A stretch of DNA of 64,000 bases from Leptasterias polaris (Eukaryota > Echinodermata > Asteroidea > Forcipulatida > Asteriidae): assembly GCA_037783415.1 (NCBI GenBank), contig JAZGTN010000009.1:10540001-10604000 (forward strand). Direction: 5' to 3'. Both the position numbers and the translations under genes were made by a program. The notes below the pieces were generated by a model, which was given only the letters and a program-made list of their open reading frames with translations, was not told the origin of the DNA and did not search any database. Of the stretch, positions 1-10,820 are shown in pieces. The first letter of the stretch is position 1. Every line of letters starts with the position of its first letter.

Positions 1-827
1 GGCCCTATTTGACCGGGGAAGTGGAGAAGTGCTTCACGAAAACTGGCTGCAAGTCGGTTTAGGGAAAATTTCATTTTCTGGTGTGTTTTTTTCTGGGGTC
101 GCTAGAAAAAATTCCAAACGGCTGACCTGCCAAAAATTGAAAAGAATTCTGAAGTTAATAGTTGTCCGGAGACTTACACGATTTTTAGCATTGGTTCCTA
201 TGGGAGTATATTTAGTGGGGAGTCCAAGGCCCGTCTAGTTTGTTTCCTTCCAAGTGAAAACACCTCAACGCCGGTGAAGGTTTCCCTACGTCCGGGCATC
301 AATCTTGAAAAATTTCCCTACCCAAAAAATTAATAAATGAAAATTATATATTAATTGCAACGGAAAAGAAAATTAAATGCTACGCGGCAATTAAACCAAC
401 AAATTATGTTGCATTATTCTGATTTGTGTTTTTCGTACAGATGAAAAAAATACAAAATACGGCTTGGGTAAACAATGTAAAAATTACGGGGTGACATGTC
501 ATGCTTATAAAGCGCCGCGAGTCCGGTTTCACGGACTGACCGGCTGATATCTAGTTCCCATCATGGTGTGGCGACCGAGTCACAGCATTTCCTTTCCTGT
601 CTTGAGCACCCAACTAAATGCACTCCCACTTGCCCACTTCTCCAGCAGAGTCCACTTGCCAAGTAAAATAGGGCCAACTTTAAAAGCCTAAATTTATCAA
701 GTCTCCCCTGCACTGCGTGGCTCTATATGCATGTGTACAAGTCCAGCCCCAACAATGAAACCGCAGTCACATGCATACAGTCACCAATTATTTTAAAATA
801 CTAGAGAGGGTTACGATCATCGCAACT

Positions 828-1192
828 AATAAGCCATTTGCGAGTTACATTTGAATAATGTCTGGTACAATGACTTGTTTAGTCACAAGTTACCGCTTAA
901 ATTTGAATTCCTCAGACTATCGAGACAGTTGCTATGTCACATGATTAGGGGCAAGCTTTTGCTTAGTTACGTAAGAGACGGTGAACACCCATACACAATT
1001 CTGAATGGATGTGTATGACACAATGGTACCAGGGTTTGCTCATCTGGAGGTTGCTATACAAAAGCTTGCCCCGAACCATGTGACATAGCAACTGTCTCGA
1101 TAGTCTGAGGAATTCAAATTTAAGCGGTAACTTGTGACTAAACTAGTCATTGTACCAGACATTATTCAAATTTAACTCGCAAATGGCTTATT
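828..1192. repeat. 134-bp inverted repeat with 97-bp loop (P1 copy)
   Basis: The left arm is 828-961 and the right arm 1059-1192. I count 4 mismatches in 134 bp (about 97% arm identity), starting AATAAGCC and closing GGCTTATT. The loop (962-1058) holds a smaller inverted pair, CATACACA and TGTGTATG. The same structure occurs in every monomer that covers this region. I see no clear target-site duplication at its edges (flanks CGCAACT and CTGATAC). Confidence 0.95.
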
Positions 1193-1646
1193 CTGATACA
1201 GTGTTTTGGGTTTCTTTTTTTGCAATTGTTTCTTCAATAAAATGTTTTTTGCAGTATTTCATGTAACTTTTATTGCGTAGTTGCATCAACAAATGACAAA
1301 AATGAAAATAATAAACAATAAATAAATAAATAAAATAACCAAAAAAAGCGTCACAGTAAAATCTCATACCTTATATTATATTTTAAAAAAGATTAAAAAG
1401 TTACGTTGCTGGTAGTGTCAGGCGTTCACGCGCTGGAGAGGTTTAGATAGCGCACACTACGCCCCTCTTCTGCAGCAACGATTAGTTCCCTTATTTTGTG
1501 GCAAATTGACCCAGCAGCATATCCTCCCCTGTCTCCCCTGCCTAGCCACTAGGGCCCTGACCACTTTAGGGGAGGAAGCAAGGCAGATCCCAATCACACT
1601 GTTGCCACAGACAGCAAAAGGCCTTGAACCTATATTAGTGCAGACG

Positions 1647-1712
1647 GCATTCGAACCCGGATCGCGTGGTCCAAGTGTTGAGACAGTCCCAGCACCTTAT
1701 CCCACTGCGCTA
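1647..1712 (-). other. tRNA-like Pol III promoter boxes (P1 copy, minus strand)
   Basis: Read on the minus strand, the A box TAGCGCAGTGGG is at 1712-1701 and the B-box-like GGTTCGAATGC at 1657-1647, spaced as in tRNA genes and tRNA-derived SINEs. The last positions of the B box differ from the usual TCC. See the M3 copy for detail. Confidence 0.75.
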
Positions 1713-2144
1713 GTAAGGTGTTGGTACTTTTACCCGTGAGTTTACAATGTATAGCCATACGAGTGCACCCAACCAGACTGGGAGAAAACAACAGACGGCA
1801 ACATGTATCTATACTGAATGGAGACTCAAAAATTAACAAAATGAAAAAGGAAGAAGAAATATATAAGCAAATCAATGAAATAAACAATTCAATAAATGAA
1901 GCAAACCAAAAACAAAAAAGATTAATCTTAAAAGTTGAGACCCCCCCCCAAAAAAAAATAAAAAATAAATAAAATTAAAAATAATAAATAAAAAAAACAC
2001 CCAATAAACGGTATAATTATTTTGAATTAGAACGTTTTGGGGGTCATGCTATTAATAGATTGCGTAAATATAAGAATCTATCACAACCTGGGGGTTCTGT
2101 GCTTCAACTTTTGAGGAGACTTGATCAATTTAGGCGTTAAAGTT

Positions 2145-4038
2145 GGCCCTATTTGACCGGGGAAGTGGAGAAGTGCTTCACGAAAACTGGCAGCAAGTCG
2201 GTTTAGGGAAAATTTCATTTTCTGGTGTGTTTTTTTCTGGGGTCGCTAGAAAAAATTCCAAACGGCTGACCTGCCAAAAATTGAAAAGAATTCTGAAGTT
2301 AATAGTTGTCCGGAGACTTACACGATTTTTAGCATTGGTTCCTATGGGAGTTTATTTAGTGGGGAGTCCAAGGCCCGTCTAGTTTGTTTCCTTCCAAGTG
2401 AAAACACCTCAACGCCGGTGAAGGTTTCCCTACGTCCGGGCATCAATCTTGAAAAATTTCCCTACCCAAAAAATTAATAAATAAAAATTATATATTAATT
2501 GCAACGGAAAAGAAAATTAAATGCTACGCGGCAATTAAACCAACAAATTATGTTGCATTATTCTGATTTGTGTTTTTCGTACAGATGAAAAAAATAAAAA
2601 ATACGGCTTGGGTAAACAATGTACAAATTACGGGGTGACATGTCATGCTTATAAAGCGCCGCGAGTCCGGTTTCACGGACTGACCGGCTGATATCTAGTT
2701 CCCATCATGGTGTGGCGACCGAGTCACAGCATTTCCTTTCCTGTCTTGAGCACCCAACTAAATGCACTCCCACTTGCCCACTTCTCCAGCAGAGTCCACT
2801 TGCCAAGTAAAATAGGGCCAACTTTAAAAGCCTAAATTTATCAAGTCTCCCCTGCACTGCGTGGCTCTATATGCATGTGTACAAGTCCAGCCCCAACAAT
2901 GAAACCGCAGTCACATGCATACAGTCACCAATTATTTTAAAATACTAGAGAGGGTTACGATCATCGCAACTAATAAGCCATTTGCGAGTTACATTTGAAT
3001 AATGTCTGGTACAATGACTTGTTTAGTCACAAGTTACCGCTTAAATTTGAATTCCTCAGACTATCGAGACAGTTGCTATGTCACATGATTAGGGGCAAGC
3101 TTTTGCTTAGTTACGTAAGAGACGGTGAACACCCATACACAATTCTGAATGGATGTGTATGACACAATGGTACCAGGGTTTGCTCATCTGGAGGTTGCTA
3201 TACAAAAGCTTGCCCCGAACCATGTGACATAGCAACTGTCTCGATAGTCTGAGGAATTCAAATTTAAGCGGTAACTTGTGACTAAACTAGTCATTGTACC
3301 AGACATTATTCAAATTTAACTCGCAAATGGCTTATTCTGATACAGTGTTTTGGGTTTCTTTTTTTGCAATTGTTTCTTCAATAAAATGTTTTTTGCAGTA
3401 TTTCATGTAACTTTTATTGCGTAGTTGCATCAACAAATGACAAAAATGAAAATAATAAACAATAAATAAATAAATAAAATAACCAAAAAAAAGCGTCACA
3501 GTAAAATCTCATACCTTATATTATATTTAAAAAAAGATTAAAAAGTTACGTTGCTGGTAGTGTCAGGCGTTCACGCGCTGGAGAGGTTTAGATAGCGCAC
3601 ACTACGCCCCTCTTCTGCAGCAACGATTAGTTCCCTTATTTTGTGGCAAATTGACCCAGCAGCATATCCTCCCCTGTCTCCCCTGCCTAGCCACTAGGGC
3701 CCTGACCACTTTAGGGGAGGAAGCAAGGCAGATCCCAATCACACTGTTGCCACAGACAGCAAAAGGCCTTGAACCTATATTAGTGCAGACGGCATTCGAA
3801 CCCGGATCGCGTGGTCCAAGTGTTGAGACAGTCCCAGCACCTTATCCCACTGCGCTAGTAAGGTGTTGGTACTTTTACCCGTGAGTTTACAATGTATAGC
3901 CATACGAGTGCACCCAACCAGACTGGGAGAAAACAACAGACGGCAACATGTATCTATACTGAATGGAGACTCAAAAATTAACAAAATGAAAAAGGAAGAA
4001 GAAATATATAAGCAAATCAATGAAATAAACAATTCAAT
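2145..4038 (+). repeat. Satellite monomer P2, + orientation, truncated at the inversion
   Basis: This second + monomer follows P1 head to tail and matches it until AATTCAAT at 4031-4038, where homology to the + unit stops. About 250 bp of its end is missing. It keeps the 78-bp hairpin segment (around 2870-2947) that its mirror partner M1 lacks, so it is not a mirror copy of M1. Confidence 0.97.
4036..4038. other. Array orientation switch (inversion breakpoint)
   Basis: Left of this point the units read on the + strand; right of it all units read on the opposite strand. The P2 side matches up to AATTCAAT and the M side matches from AATGAAATTTTCCC, so AAT is shared microhomology. The last P2 bases reappear inverted at 4361, leaving a spacer of about 322 bp (4039-4360) between two very long inverted arms. 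Confidence 0.95.
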
Positions 4039-4110
4039 GAAATTTTCCCTAAACCGACTTGCTGCCAGTTTTCGTGAAGCACTTCTCCACTTCCCCGGTC
4101 AAATAGGGCC
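4036..4110 (-). repeat. 75-bp monomer tip right of the inversion
   Basis: This is the end segment of an M-orientation monomer, from ATGAAATTTTCCC to AAATAGGGCC. It equals the last 75 bp of the full units, for example up to 6175 in M1. The rest of that unit is replaced by P2 sequence. Confidence 0.95.
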
Positions 4111-6175
4111 AACTTTAACGCCTAAATTGATCAAGTCTCCTCAAAAGTTGAAGCACAGAACCCCCAGGTTGTGATAGATTCTTATATTTACGCAATCTAT
4201 TAATAGCATGACCCCCAAAACGTTCTAATTCAAAATAATTATACCGTTTATTGGGTGTGTTTTTTATTTATTATTTTTTATTTTATTTATTTTTTATTTT
4301 TTTTGGGGGGGGGTCTCAACTTTTAAGATTAATCTTTTTTGTTTTTGGTTTGCTTCATTTATTGAATTGTTTATTTCATTGATTTGCTTATATATTTCTT
4401 CTTCCTTTTTCATTTTGTTAATTTTTGAGTCTCCATTCAGTATAGATACATGTTGCCGTCTGTTGTTTTCTCCCAGTCTGGTTGGGTGCACTCGTATGGC
4501 TATACATTGTAAACTCACGGGTAAAAGTACCAACACCTTACTAGCGCAGTGGGATAAGGTGCTGGGACTGTCTCAACACTTGGACCACGCGATCCGGGTT
4601 CGAATGCCGTCTGCACTAATATAGGTTCAAGGCCTTTTGCTGTCTGTGGCAACAGTGTGATTGGGATCTGCCTTGCTTCCTCCCCTAAAGTGGTCAGGGC
4701 CCTAGTGGCTAGGCAGGGGAGACAGGGGAGGATATGCTGCTGGGTCAATTTGCCACAAAATAAGGGAACTAATCGTTGCTGCAGAAGAGGGGCGTAGTGT
4801 GCGCTATCTAAACCTCTCCAGCGCGTGAACGCCTGACACTACCAGCAACGTAACTTTTTAATCTTTTTTTAAATATAATATAAGGTATGAGATTTTACTG
4901 TGACGCTTTTTTTGGTTATTTTATTTATTTATTTATTGTTTATTATTTTCATTTTTGTCATTTGTTGATGCAACTACGCAATAAAAGTTACATGAAATAC
5001 TGCAAAAAACATTTTATTGAAGAAACAATTGCAAAAAAAGAAACCCAAAACACTGTATCAGAATAAGCCATTTGCGAGTTAAATTTGAATAATGTCTGGT
5101 ACAATGACTAGTTTAGTCACAAGTTACCGCTTAAATTTGAATTCCTCAGACTATCGAGACAGTTGCTATGTCACATGGTTCGGGGCAAGCTTTTGTATAG
5201 CAACCTCCACATGAGCAAACCCTGGTACCATTGTGTCATACACATCCATTCAGAATTGTGTATGGGTGTTCACCGTCTCTTACGTAACTAAGCAAAAGCT
5301 TGCCCCTAATCATGTGACATAGCAACTGTCTCGATAGTCTGAGGAATTCAAATTTAAGCGGTAACTTGTGACTAAACAAGTCATTGTACCAGACATTATT
5401 CAAATGTAACTCGCAAATGGCTTATTAGTTGCGATGATCGTAACCCTCTCTAGAGCCACGCAGTGCAGGGGAGACTTGATAAATTTAGGCTTTTAAAGTT
5501 GGCCCTATTTTACTTGGCAAGTGGACTCTGCTGGAGAAGTGGGCAAGTGGGAGTGCATTTAGTTGGGTGCTCAAGACAGGAAAGGAAATGCTGTGACTCG
5601 GTCGCCACACCATGATGGGAACTAGATATCAGCCGGTCAGTCCGTGAAACCGGACTCGCGGCACTTTATAAGCATGACATGTCACCCCGTAATTTTTACA
5701 TTGTTTACCCAAGCCGTATTTTTTATTTTTTTCATCTGTACGAAAAACACAAATCAGAATAATGCAACATAATTTGTTGGTTTAATTGCCGCGTAGCATT
5801 TAATTTTCTTTTCCGTTGCAATTAATATATAATTTTTATTTATTAATTTTTTGGGTAGGGAAATTTTTCAAGATTGATGCCCGGACGTAGGGAAACCTTC
5901 ACCGGCGTTGAGGTGTTTTCACTTGGAAGGAAACAAACTAGACGGGCCTTGGACTCCCCACTAAATAAACTCCCATAGGAACCAATGCTAAAAATCGTGT
6001 AAGTCTCCGGACAACTATTAACTTCAGAATTCTTTTCAATTTTTGGCAGGTCAGCCGTTTGGAATTTTTTCTAGCGACCCCAGAAAAAAACACACCAGAA
6101 AATGAAATTTTCCCTAAACCGACTTGCTGCCAGTTTTCGTGAAGCACTTCTCCACTTCCCCGGTCAAATAGGGCC
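4111..6175 (-). repeat. Satellite monomer M1, with 78-bp deletion
   Basis: A 2,065-bp unit in the reversed orientation. The 78-bp segment with the TATGCATGTG...CACATGCATA hairpin is missing near 5454, where CTCTCTAG runs directly into AGCCACG; the same gap occurs in M17. It has a private C at 5210 and a GGCACTTTATA variant shared only with M2. The G-run is 9. Confidence 0.97.
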
Positions 6176-8022
6176 AACTTTAACGCCTAAATTGATCAAG
6201 TCTCCTCAAAAGTTGAAGCACAGAACCCCCAGGTTGTGATAGATTCTTATATTTACGCAATCTATTAATAGCATGACCCCCAAAACGTTCTAATTCAAAA
6301 TAATTATACCGTTTATAGGGTGTTTTTTTTATTTATTATTTTTTATTTTATTTATTTTTTTTTTTTTGGGGGTGGGTCTCAACTTTTAAGATTAATCTTT
6401 TTTGTTTTTGGTTTGCTTCATTTATTGAATTGTTTATTTCATTGATTTGCTTATATATTTCTTCTTCCTTTTTCATTTTGTTAATTTTTGAGTCTCCATT
6501 CAGTATAGATACATGTTGCCGTCTGTTGTTTTCTCCCAGTCTGGTTGGGTGCACTCGTATGGCTATACATTGTAAACTCACGGGTAAAAGTACCAACACC
6601 TTACTAGCGCAGTGGGATAAGGTGCTGGGACTGTCTCAACACTTGGACCACGCGATCCGGGTTCGAATGCCGTCTGCACTAATATAGGTTCAAGGCCTTT
6701 TGCTGTCTGTGGCAACAGTGTGATTGGGATCTGCCTTGCTTCCTCCCCTAAAGTGGTCAGGGCCCTAGTGGCTAGGCAGGGGAGACAGGGGAGGATATGC
6801 TGCTGGGTCAATTTGCCACAAAATAAGGGAACTAATCGTTGCTGCAGAAGAGGGGCGTAGTGTGCGCTATCTAAACCTCTCCAGCGCGTGAACGCCTGAC
6901 ACTACCAGCAACGTAACTTTTTAATCTTTTTTAAAATATAATATAAGGTATGAGATTTTACTGTGACGCTTTTTTTGGTTATTTTATTTATTTATTTATT
7001 GTTTATTATTTTCATTTTTGTCATTTGTTGATGCAACTACGCAATAAAAGTTACATGAAATACTGCAAAAAACATTTTATTGAAGAAACAATTGCAAAAA
7101 AAGAAACCCAAAACACTGTATCAGAATAAGCCATTTGCGAGTTAAATTTGAATAATGTCTGGTACAATGACTAGTTTAGTCACAAGTTACCGCTTAAATT
7201 TGAATTCCTCAGACTATCGAGACAGTTGCTATGTCACATGGTTCGGGGCAAGCTTTTGTATAGCAACCTCCAGATGAGCAAACCCTGGTACCATTGTGTC
7301 ATACACATCCATTCAGAATTGTGTATGGGTGTTCACCGTCTCTTACGTAACTAAGCAAAAGCTTGCCCCTAATCATGTGACATAGCAACTGTCTCGATAG
7401 TCTGAGGAATTCAAATTTAAGCGGTAACTTGTGACTAAACAAGTCATTGTACCAGACATTATTCAAATGTAACTCGCAAATGGCTTATTAGTTGCGATGA
7501 TCGTAACCCTCTCTAGTATTTTAAAATAATTGGCGACTGTATGCATGTGACTGCGGTTTCATTGTTGGGGCTGGACTTGTACACATGCATATAGAGCCAC
7601 GCAGTGCAGGGGAGACTTGATAAATTTAGGCTTTTAAAGTTGGCCCTATTTTACTTGGCAAGTGGACTCTGCTGGAGTAGTGGGCAAGTGGGAGTGCATT
7701 TAGTTGGGTGCTCAAGACAGGAAAGGAAATGCTGTGACTCGGTCGCCACACCATGATGGGAACTAGATATCAGCCGGTCAGTCCGTGAAACCGGACTCGC
7801 GGCACTTTATAAGCATGACATGTCACCCCGTAATTTTTACATTGTTTACCCAAGCCGTATTTTTTATTTTTTTCATCTGTACGAAAAACACAAATCAGAA
7901 TAATGCAACATAATTTGTTGGTTTAATTGCCGCGTAGCATTTAATTTTCTTTTCCGTTGCAATTAATATATAATTTTTATTTATTAATTTTTTGGGTAGG
8001 GAAATTTTTCAAGATTGATGCC

Positions 8023-8031
8023 CGGACGTAG
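8023..8031. repeat. Target-site duplication, left copy
   Basis: CGGACGTAG, identical to 10383-10391. Intact satellite units carry this sequence once between GATGCC and GGAAACC. Confidence 0.9.
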
Positions 8032-8176
8032 TAGACTTGTGGACAAGTCGTTAAATGTCTGTCGCGGTGATAGCGGAACGGCTTTCTCGCAATATCCCGC
8101 GAGAGGGCTGCTCTGTGCGAGATTACTGCTCTCAAGACTGGTCGCATTTACCGACTTGTGAAACCCGCTGGCGGTT
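8032..8176 (+). repeat. Left terminal inverted repeat of the transposon
   Basis: The tip is itself a palindrome: GACTTGT (8034-8040), GG, ACAAGTC (8043-8049). It is followed by GTCGCGGTGA, a GCGAGATTACTGCTCTC block and an inner CGACTTGTGAAACCCGC block (8152-8168). All four blocks occur inverted at the right end, with indels between them. Confidence 0.88.
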
Positions 8177-9130
8177 TGTGCACGGCCTATGGGCACTTCA
8201 GCCGAATTTGTACGGACGCATCTGATTGGTCAATTTCGTTATATCTATGAATATTCAAACAGGAGATGAATATTAAACATCAAATCCTGTACTGGATGGA
8301 GTTTTATGTTGCTTTGGTCATGCACGATCAAAACCAAACACTGAGTGGTGAGAGTGATTGTGTTCATGAATATTTTGACACAAGAAAATACGTATTCAAA
8401 TTATGGGTACAACTTGTAAATAATTACAAAAAATCGAACGTAAGATTTTATTTCAGAGAGTCCGAGCGTGTTTGACAGTGCACAGCGTGTGGGGACATGA
8501 CGTAAAACACACGGGCAAATCGTGTAGCTGCATGCCATGGCGCGCAGAATTTCTCTCGGCCGGGGCTCAGCACGACGGAAACCCCTACCCGGCCCTAGCT
8601 AGCATGCCAAGAGATAGCTGTACCTGGAAGCTCATGAACATGTGGGAGGGGTAGGGAGCCAGACCACCAACTACCTTGTCATTGCGGGTTTGTTAGTCGG
8701 TAAACCTCGCTGATCGAATCCGCTGTTTTAAAATCGTTACGTTTCAATGTTCGGTGTACGTTCCCTTCCTCCGATTTGGAAATTAAATAAGATTTATGTC
8801 AATAAATAGGAAAACCACTCTTATATTGACGGTGCAATTAAGTTAAACAATTTGTGAGACAAAAACGAGCCCCCACCCCCCAAAAAAACCCACACAAAAC
8901 CAGAGCCCCTGAACTTGAAGGAACAGGTGAAAAATAAATAAAAAATTAAAATGTGAAAAAAAATTCTCACTCTGAATTTCTTTTTCCACTCTCGACACAC
9001 AAAATTCCAACAAAGTTATTTCGTTTCCTCAAAATATTATTTAATTCAATCAAAATATAATTTTGTCACATAAAATTAATTTTTTTTAAATTTGTAAACA
9101 AAGTTGTGTTTTTCTAGGTAGCACAATAGA
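8177..9130. other. Transposon interior, no recognisable gene
   Basis: Mixed to AT-rich DNA. Short open frames of 69 codons (8266-8475) and 60 codons (8472-8654) lie here, but I see no transposase motif, domain or supporting context. The stretch around 8870-9110 is strongly A/T rich with C and A runs. It is most likely filler of a deletion derivative or a captured sequence. Confidence 0.6.
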
Positions 9131-9680
9131 TTTTTCCTAGAAAATACATTTTTGTTCCCTCGTACACGCCTTCTTTCACCCGAAATACGATTTTGTTACC
9201 CAGAAATACGCGTTTGTTCCCTGAAAGATACGCATTCGTTTCCTCGAAATATGATTTTGTTCGCACAAAATATAATTTTGTTCGCTCTAAATATGCTTTC
9301 GTTCAATAAAAATTATTTTTTCCACCGAAAGGAGATTTCTTTCCCTGAAAACAAGCTTTCGATTCATCAAAATATACGACTTTGAATTAGTTGCCCGAAA
9401 CATACTTTCATTCGTCCGAAATATGCTTTCGTTCAATAAAAATATGATTTTTTTCCACCGAAAGGAGATTTCTTTCCCTAAAAACAAGCGTTCGTTTCAT
9501 CAAAATACGACTTTGAATTAGTTGCCAGAAATATACATTCATTCGTCCGAAATATGCTTTCGTTCCCATAATATACGCTCCCGTTCCTTCGCAATGAGAT
9601 TTTGTTCCCCAAAATTCCTCTTTCGTTCCTTTAAGATAGCTAGCTTTTGTTCCCTTAAGATAGCTTTCGAAGCCCTGTAG
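9131..9680. repeat. Degenerate short tandem repeats, TTTCGTTC-type, about 20-24 bp
   Basis: Successive degenerate copies share a core like GAAATATGCTTTCGTTC, with many substitutions and small indels. Within them a longer unit of about 130 bp is duplicated: ATATGCTTTCGTTC begins at 9291, 9421 and about 9552. The intervening parts share CACCGAAAGGAGATTTCTTT and GACTTTGAATTAGTTGCC. Repetitive open frames on both strands here follow from the repeat. Confidence 0.8.
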
Positions 9681-9710
9681 TCCAATCACACAAATTTGTT
9701 AAATTCCCTT

Positions 9711-9856
9711 GTGAGGGGCGACTATGAGAGGGGACGAGTTTGTTGTCAGGGGCGACTTTGCTAGGGGCGACTTTGCTAGGGGCGACTTTGTAGTTGGTGA
9801 CTTTGTACATGTGTTTTTTGAAATTGGCGACTTTGCTAGGGGGGCGAGTTGACCGG
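9711..9856 (+). repeat. 15-bp minisatellite, GGCGACTTTGCTAGG type
   Basis: About eight copies with a 15-bp core period, the clearest at 9750-9795. Variants include GGCGACTAT, GGACGAGTTT and GGTGACTTTGTA, ending in GGGGCGAGTTGACC. It lies inside the DNA transposon, so it moves with it. Confidence 0.85.
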
Positions 9857-10224
9857 TTTCCGTGTCTGTTGTTTATACACACTTAATAACACAATCACTG
9901 TAGAACACATCGGGTTAAATGATTGGAGCGTATCAGTAACTATTCACGGTAGGCATTATTTATTTTTATGAGGCAAAACACACATCTTAAAAAATTATTA
10001 TAATAATGAATTTTAAGATAAGTTTACTTTATTTCTTTAGTTACTAAATTAATGAAGGAGTTAACACCCACAAAACACACCCACAGATGTCTCAAGCGCA
10101 AGCATTCAGTACATTTACAGTAACTAAAATTAGTACTACCCTTAGATAAAATGGACTCGTCTTCATGATCGTCGCTACAGCAACCGTAATGTACACTGCG
10201 TTCGTACATGAATAAATGAATATG
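9857..10224. other. Transposon interior, right part, nothing recognised
   Basis: A/T-rich sequence with short open frames on the minus strand (for example 10024-10209). No domain, tRNA or further tandem structure is visible to me. Confidence 0.55.
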
Positions 10225-10382
10225 AACCGCCGGCGGGTTTCACAAGTCGTTAATGACGAAGAGTCGGCAGCCAGCAACTTCGCGCGAGAGCAGTGATCTC
10301 GCGAGAACATTTTTTATTAGGCTACAGCACACACGCGACTCCACTCACCGCGACCATCATTAACGACTTGTCAACAAGTCTA
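10225..10382 (-). repeat. Right terminal inverted repeat of the transposon
   Basis: This mirrors the left end: inner AACCGCCGGCGGGTTTCACAAG (10225-10246), a GAGAGCAGTGATCTCGC block, TCACCGCGAC, and a palindromic tip GACTTGT (10365-10371), CA, ACAAGTC (10374-10380). It is slightly longer than the left end because of an insertion around 10305-10340. Confidence 0.88.
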
Positions 10383-10391
10383 CGGACGTAG
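10383..10391. repeat. Target-site duplication, right copy
   Basis: CGGACGTAG directly follows the right end of the transposon and restores the satellite reading GGAAACCTTCACC. Confidence 0.9.
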
Positions 10392-10820
10392 GGAAACCTT
10401 CACCGGCGTTGAGGTGTTTTCACTTGGAAGGAAACAAACTAGACGGGCCTTGGACTCCCCACTAAATAAACTCCCATAGGAACCAATGCTAAAAATCGTG
10501 TAAGTCTCCGGACAACTATTAACTTCAGAATTCTTTTCAATTTTTGGCAGGTCAGCCGTTTGGAATTTTTTCTAGCGACCCCAGAAAAAAACACACCAGA
10601 AAATGAAATTTTCCCTAAACCGACTTGCTGCCAGTTTTCGTGAAGCACTTCTCCACTTCCCCGGTCAAATAGGGCCAACTTTAACGCCTAAATTGATCAA
10701 GTCTCCTCAAAAGTTGAAGCACAGAACCCCCAGGTTGTGATAGATTCTTATATTTACGCAATCTATTAATAGCATGACCCCCAAAACGTTCTAATTCAAA
10801 ATAATTATACCGTTTATTGG

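Larger units (their letters stand above)
1..2144 (+). repeat. Satellite monomer P1, + orientation
   Basis: This is a full-length 2,144-bp monomer. The same GGCCCTATTT anchor recurs at 2145. Strand '+' here means the GGCCCTATTT anchor reads on the + strand. Private bases include CTGCAAG instead of CAGCAAG near 49 and GAGTATATTT instead of GAGTTTATTT near 200. It contains the 134-bp inverted repeat (828-1192) and the tRNA-like boxes on the minus strand (1701-1712 and 1647-1657). No gene is present. The open frames in it recur unchanged in the other monomers because the DNA does. Confidence 0.97.
8032..10382. mobile_element. Non-autonomous TIR DNA transposon, about 2.35 kb
   Basis: The element interrupts M2 exactly. 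The 9-bp sequence CGGACGTAG occurs on both sides (8023-8031 and 10383-10391) but once in intact units. The ends are inverted repeats: about 39 terminal bases align with few mismatches (TAGACTTGT..GACAAGTCGTTAA). A degenerate inverted relation continues inward to 8176 and 10225, giving TIRs of about 145-158 bp. The inside has AT-rich DNA, two tandem-repeat tracts and only short open frames that I cannot link to a transposase. A 9-bp duplication with long TIRs fits Mutator-like elements best. However, a 7-bp duplication with a GTAGAC start is equally symmetric, so the superfamily stays open. Confidence 0.9.
6176..10676 (-). repeat. Satellite monomer M2, split by a DNA transposon
   Basis: The satellite parts are 6176-8031 and 10392-10676. 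Together they give about 2,141 bp, a normal monomer, once the insert and one copy of the target duplication are removed. The G-run is broken by a T (five G, T, three G). It carries a GAGTAGTGGG variant near 7677 that reappears far away in M23 (about 55319). Confidence 0.97.

Noticed and set aside
4036..4360. Fold-back sequencing or assembly artefact at the inversion
   Set aside because: Mirror positions do not share private markers: the 78-bp deletion in M1 and the transposon in M2 have no mirror in P2 or P1.
5938..6177. Recurring 79-codon frame (and the 77-, 80-90- and 85-124-codon frames in every unit) as genes
   Set aside because: They recur only because the DNA recurs. They overlap on both strands, several need TTG-type starts, and they share no recognised domain. 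Changes between copies include replacements and frame-altering single-base losses (M16, M17).
8266..8654. Transposase gene inside the DNA transposon
   Set aside because: The frames are 60-69 codons with no catalytic motif or DNA-binding domain that I can see, so the element is called non-autonomous.
8680..8722. Second tRNA-like element, with a GATCGAATCC B-box-like motif
   Set aside because: The only A-box-like match is too close (about 20 bp) and poor, so a Pol III promoter is not supported.
9152..9689. Repetitive proteins encoded on both strands in 9150-9690
   Set aside because: The frames follow the degenerate tandem repeat and are open on both strands at once, which is typical of repeat DNA and not of a gene.
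9711..9856. CRISPR array
   Set aside because: Repeats of 15 bp are contiguous, with no unique spacers, in a eukaryotic transposon.
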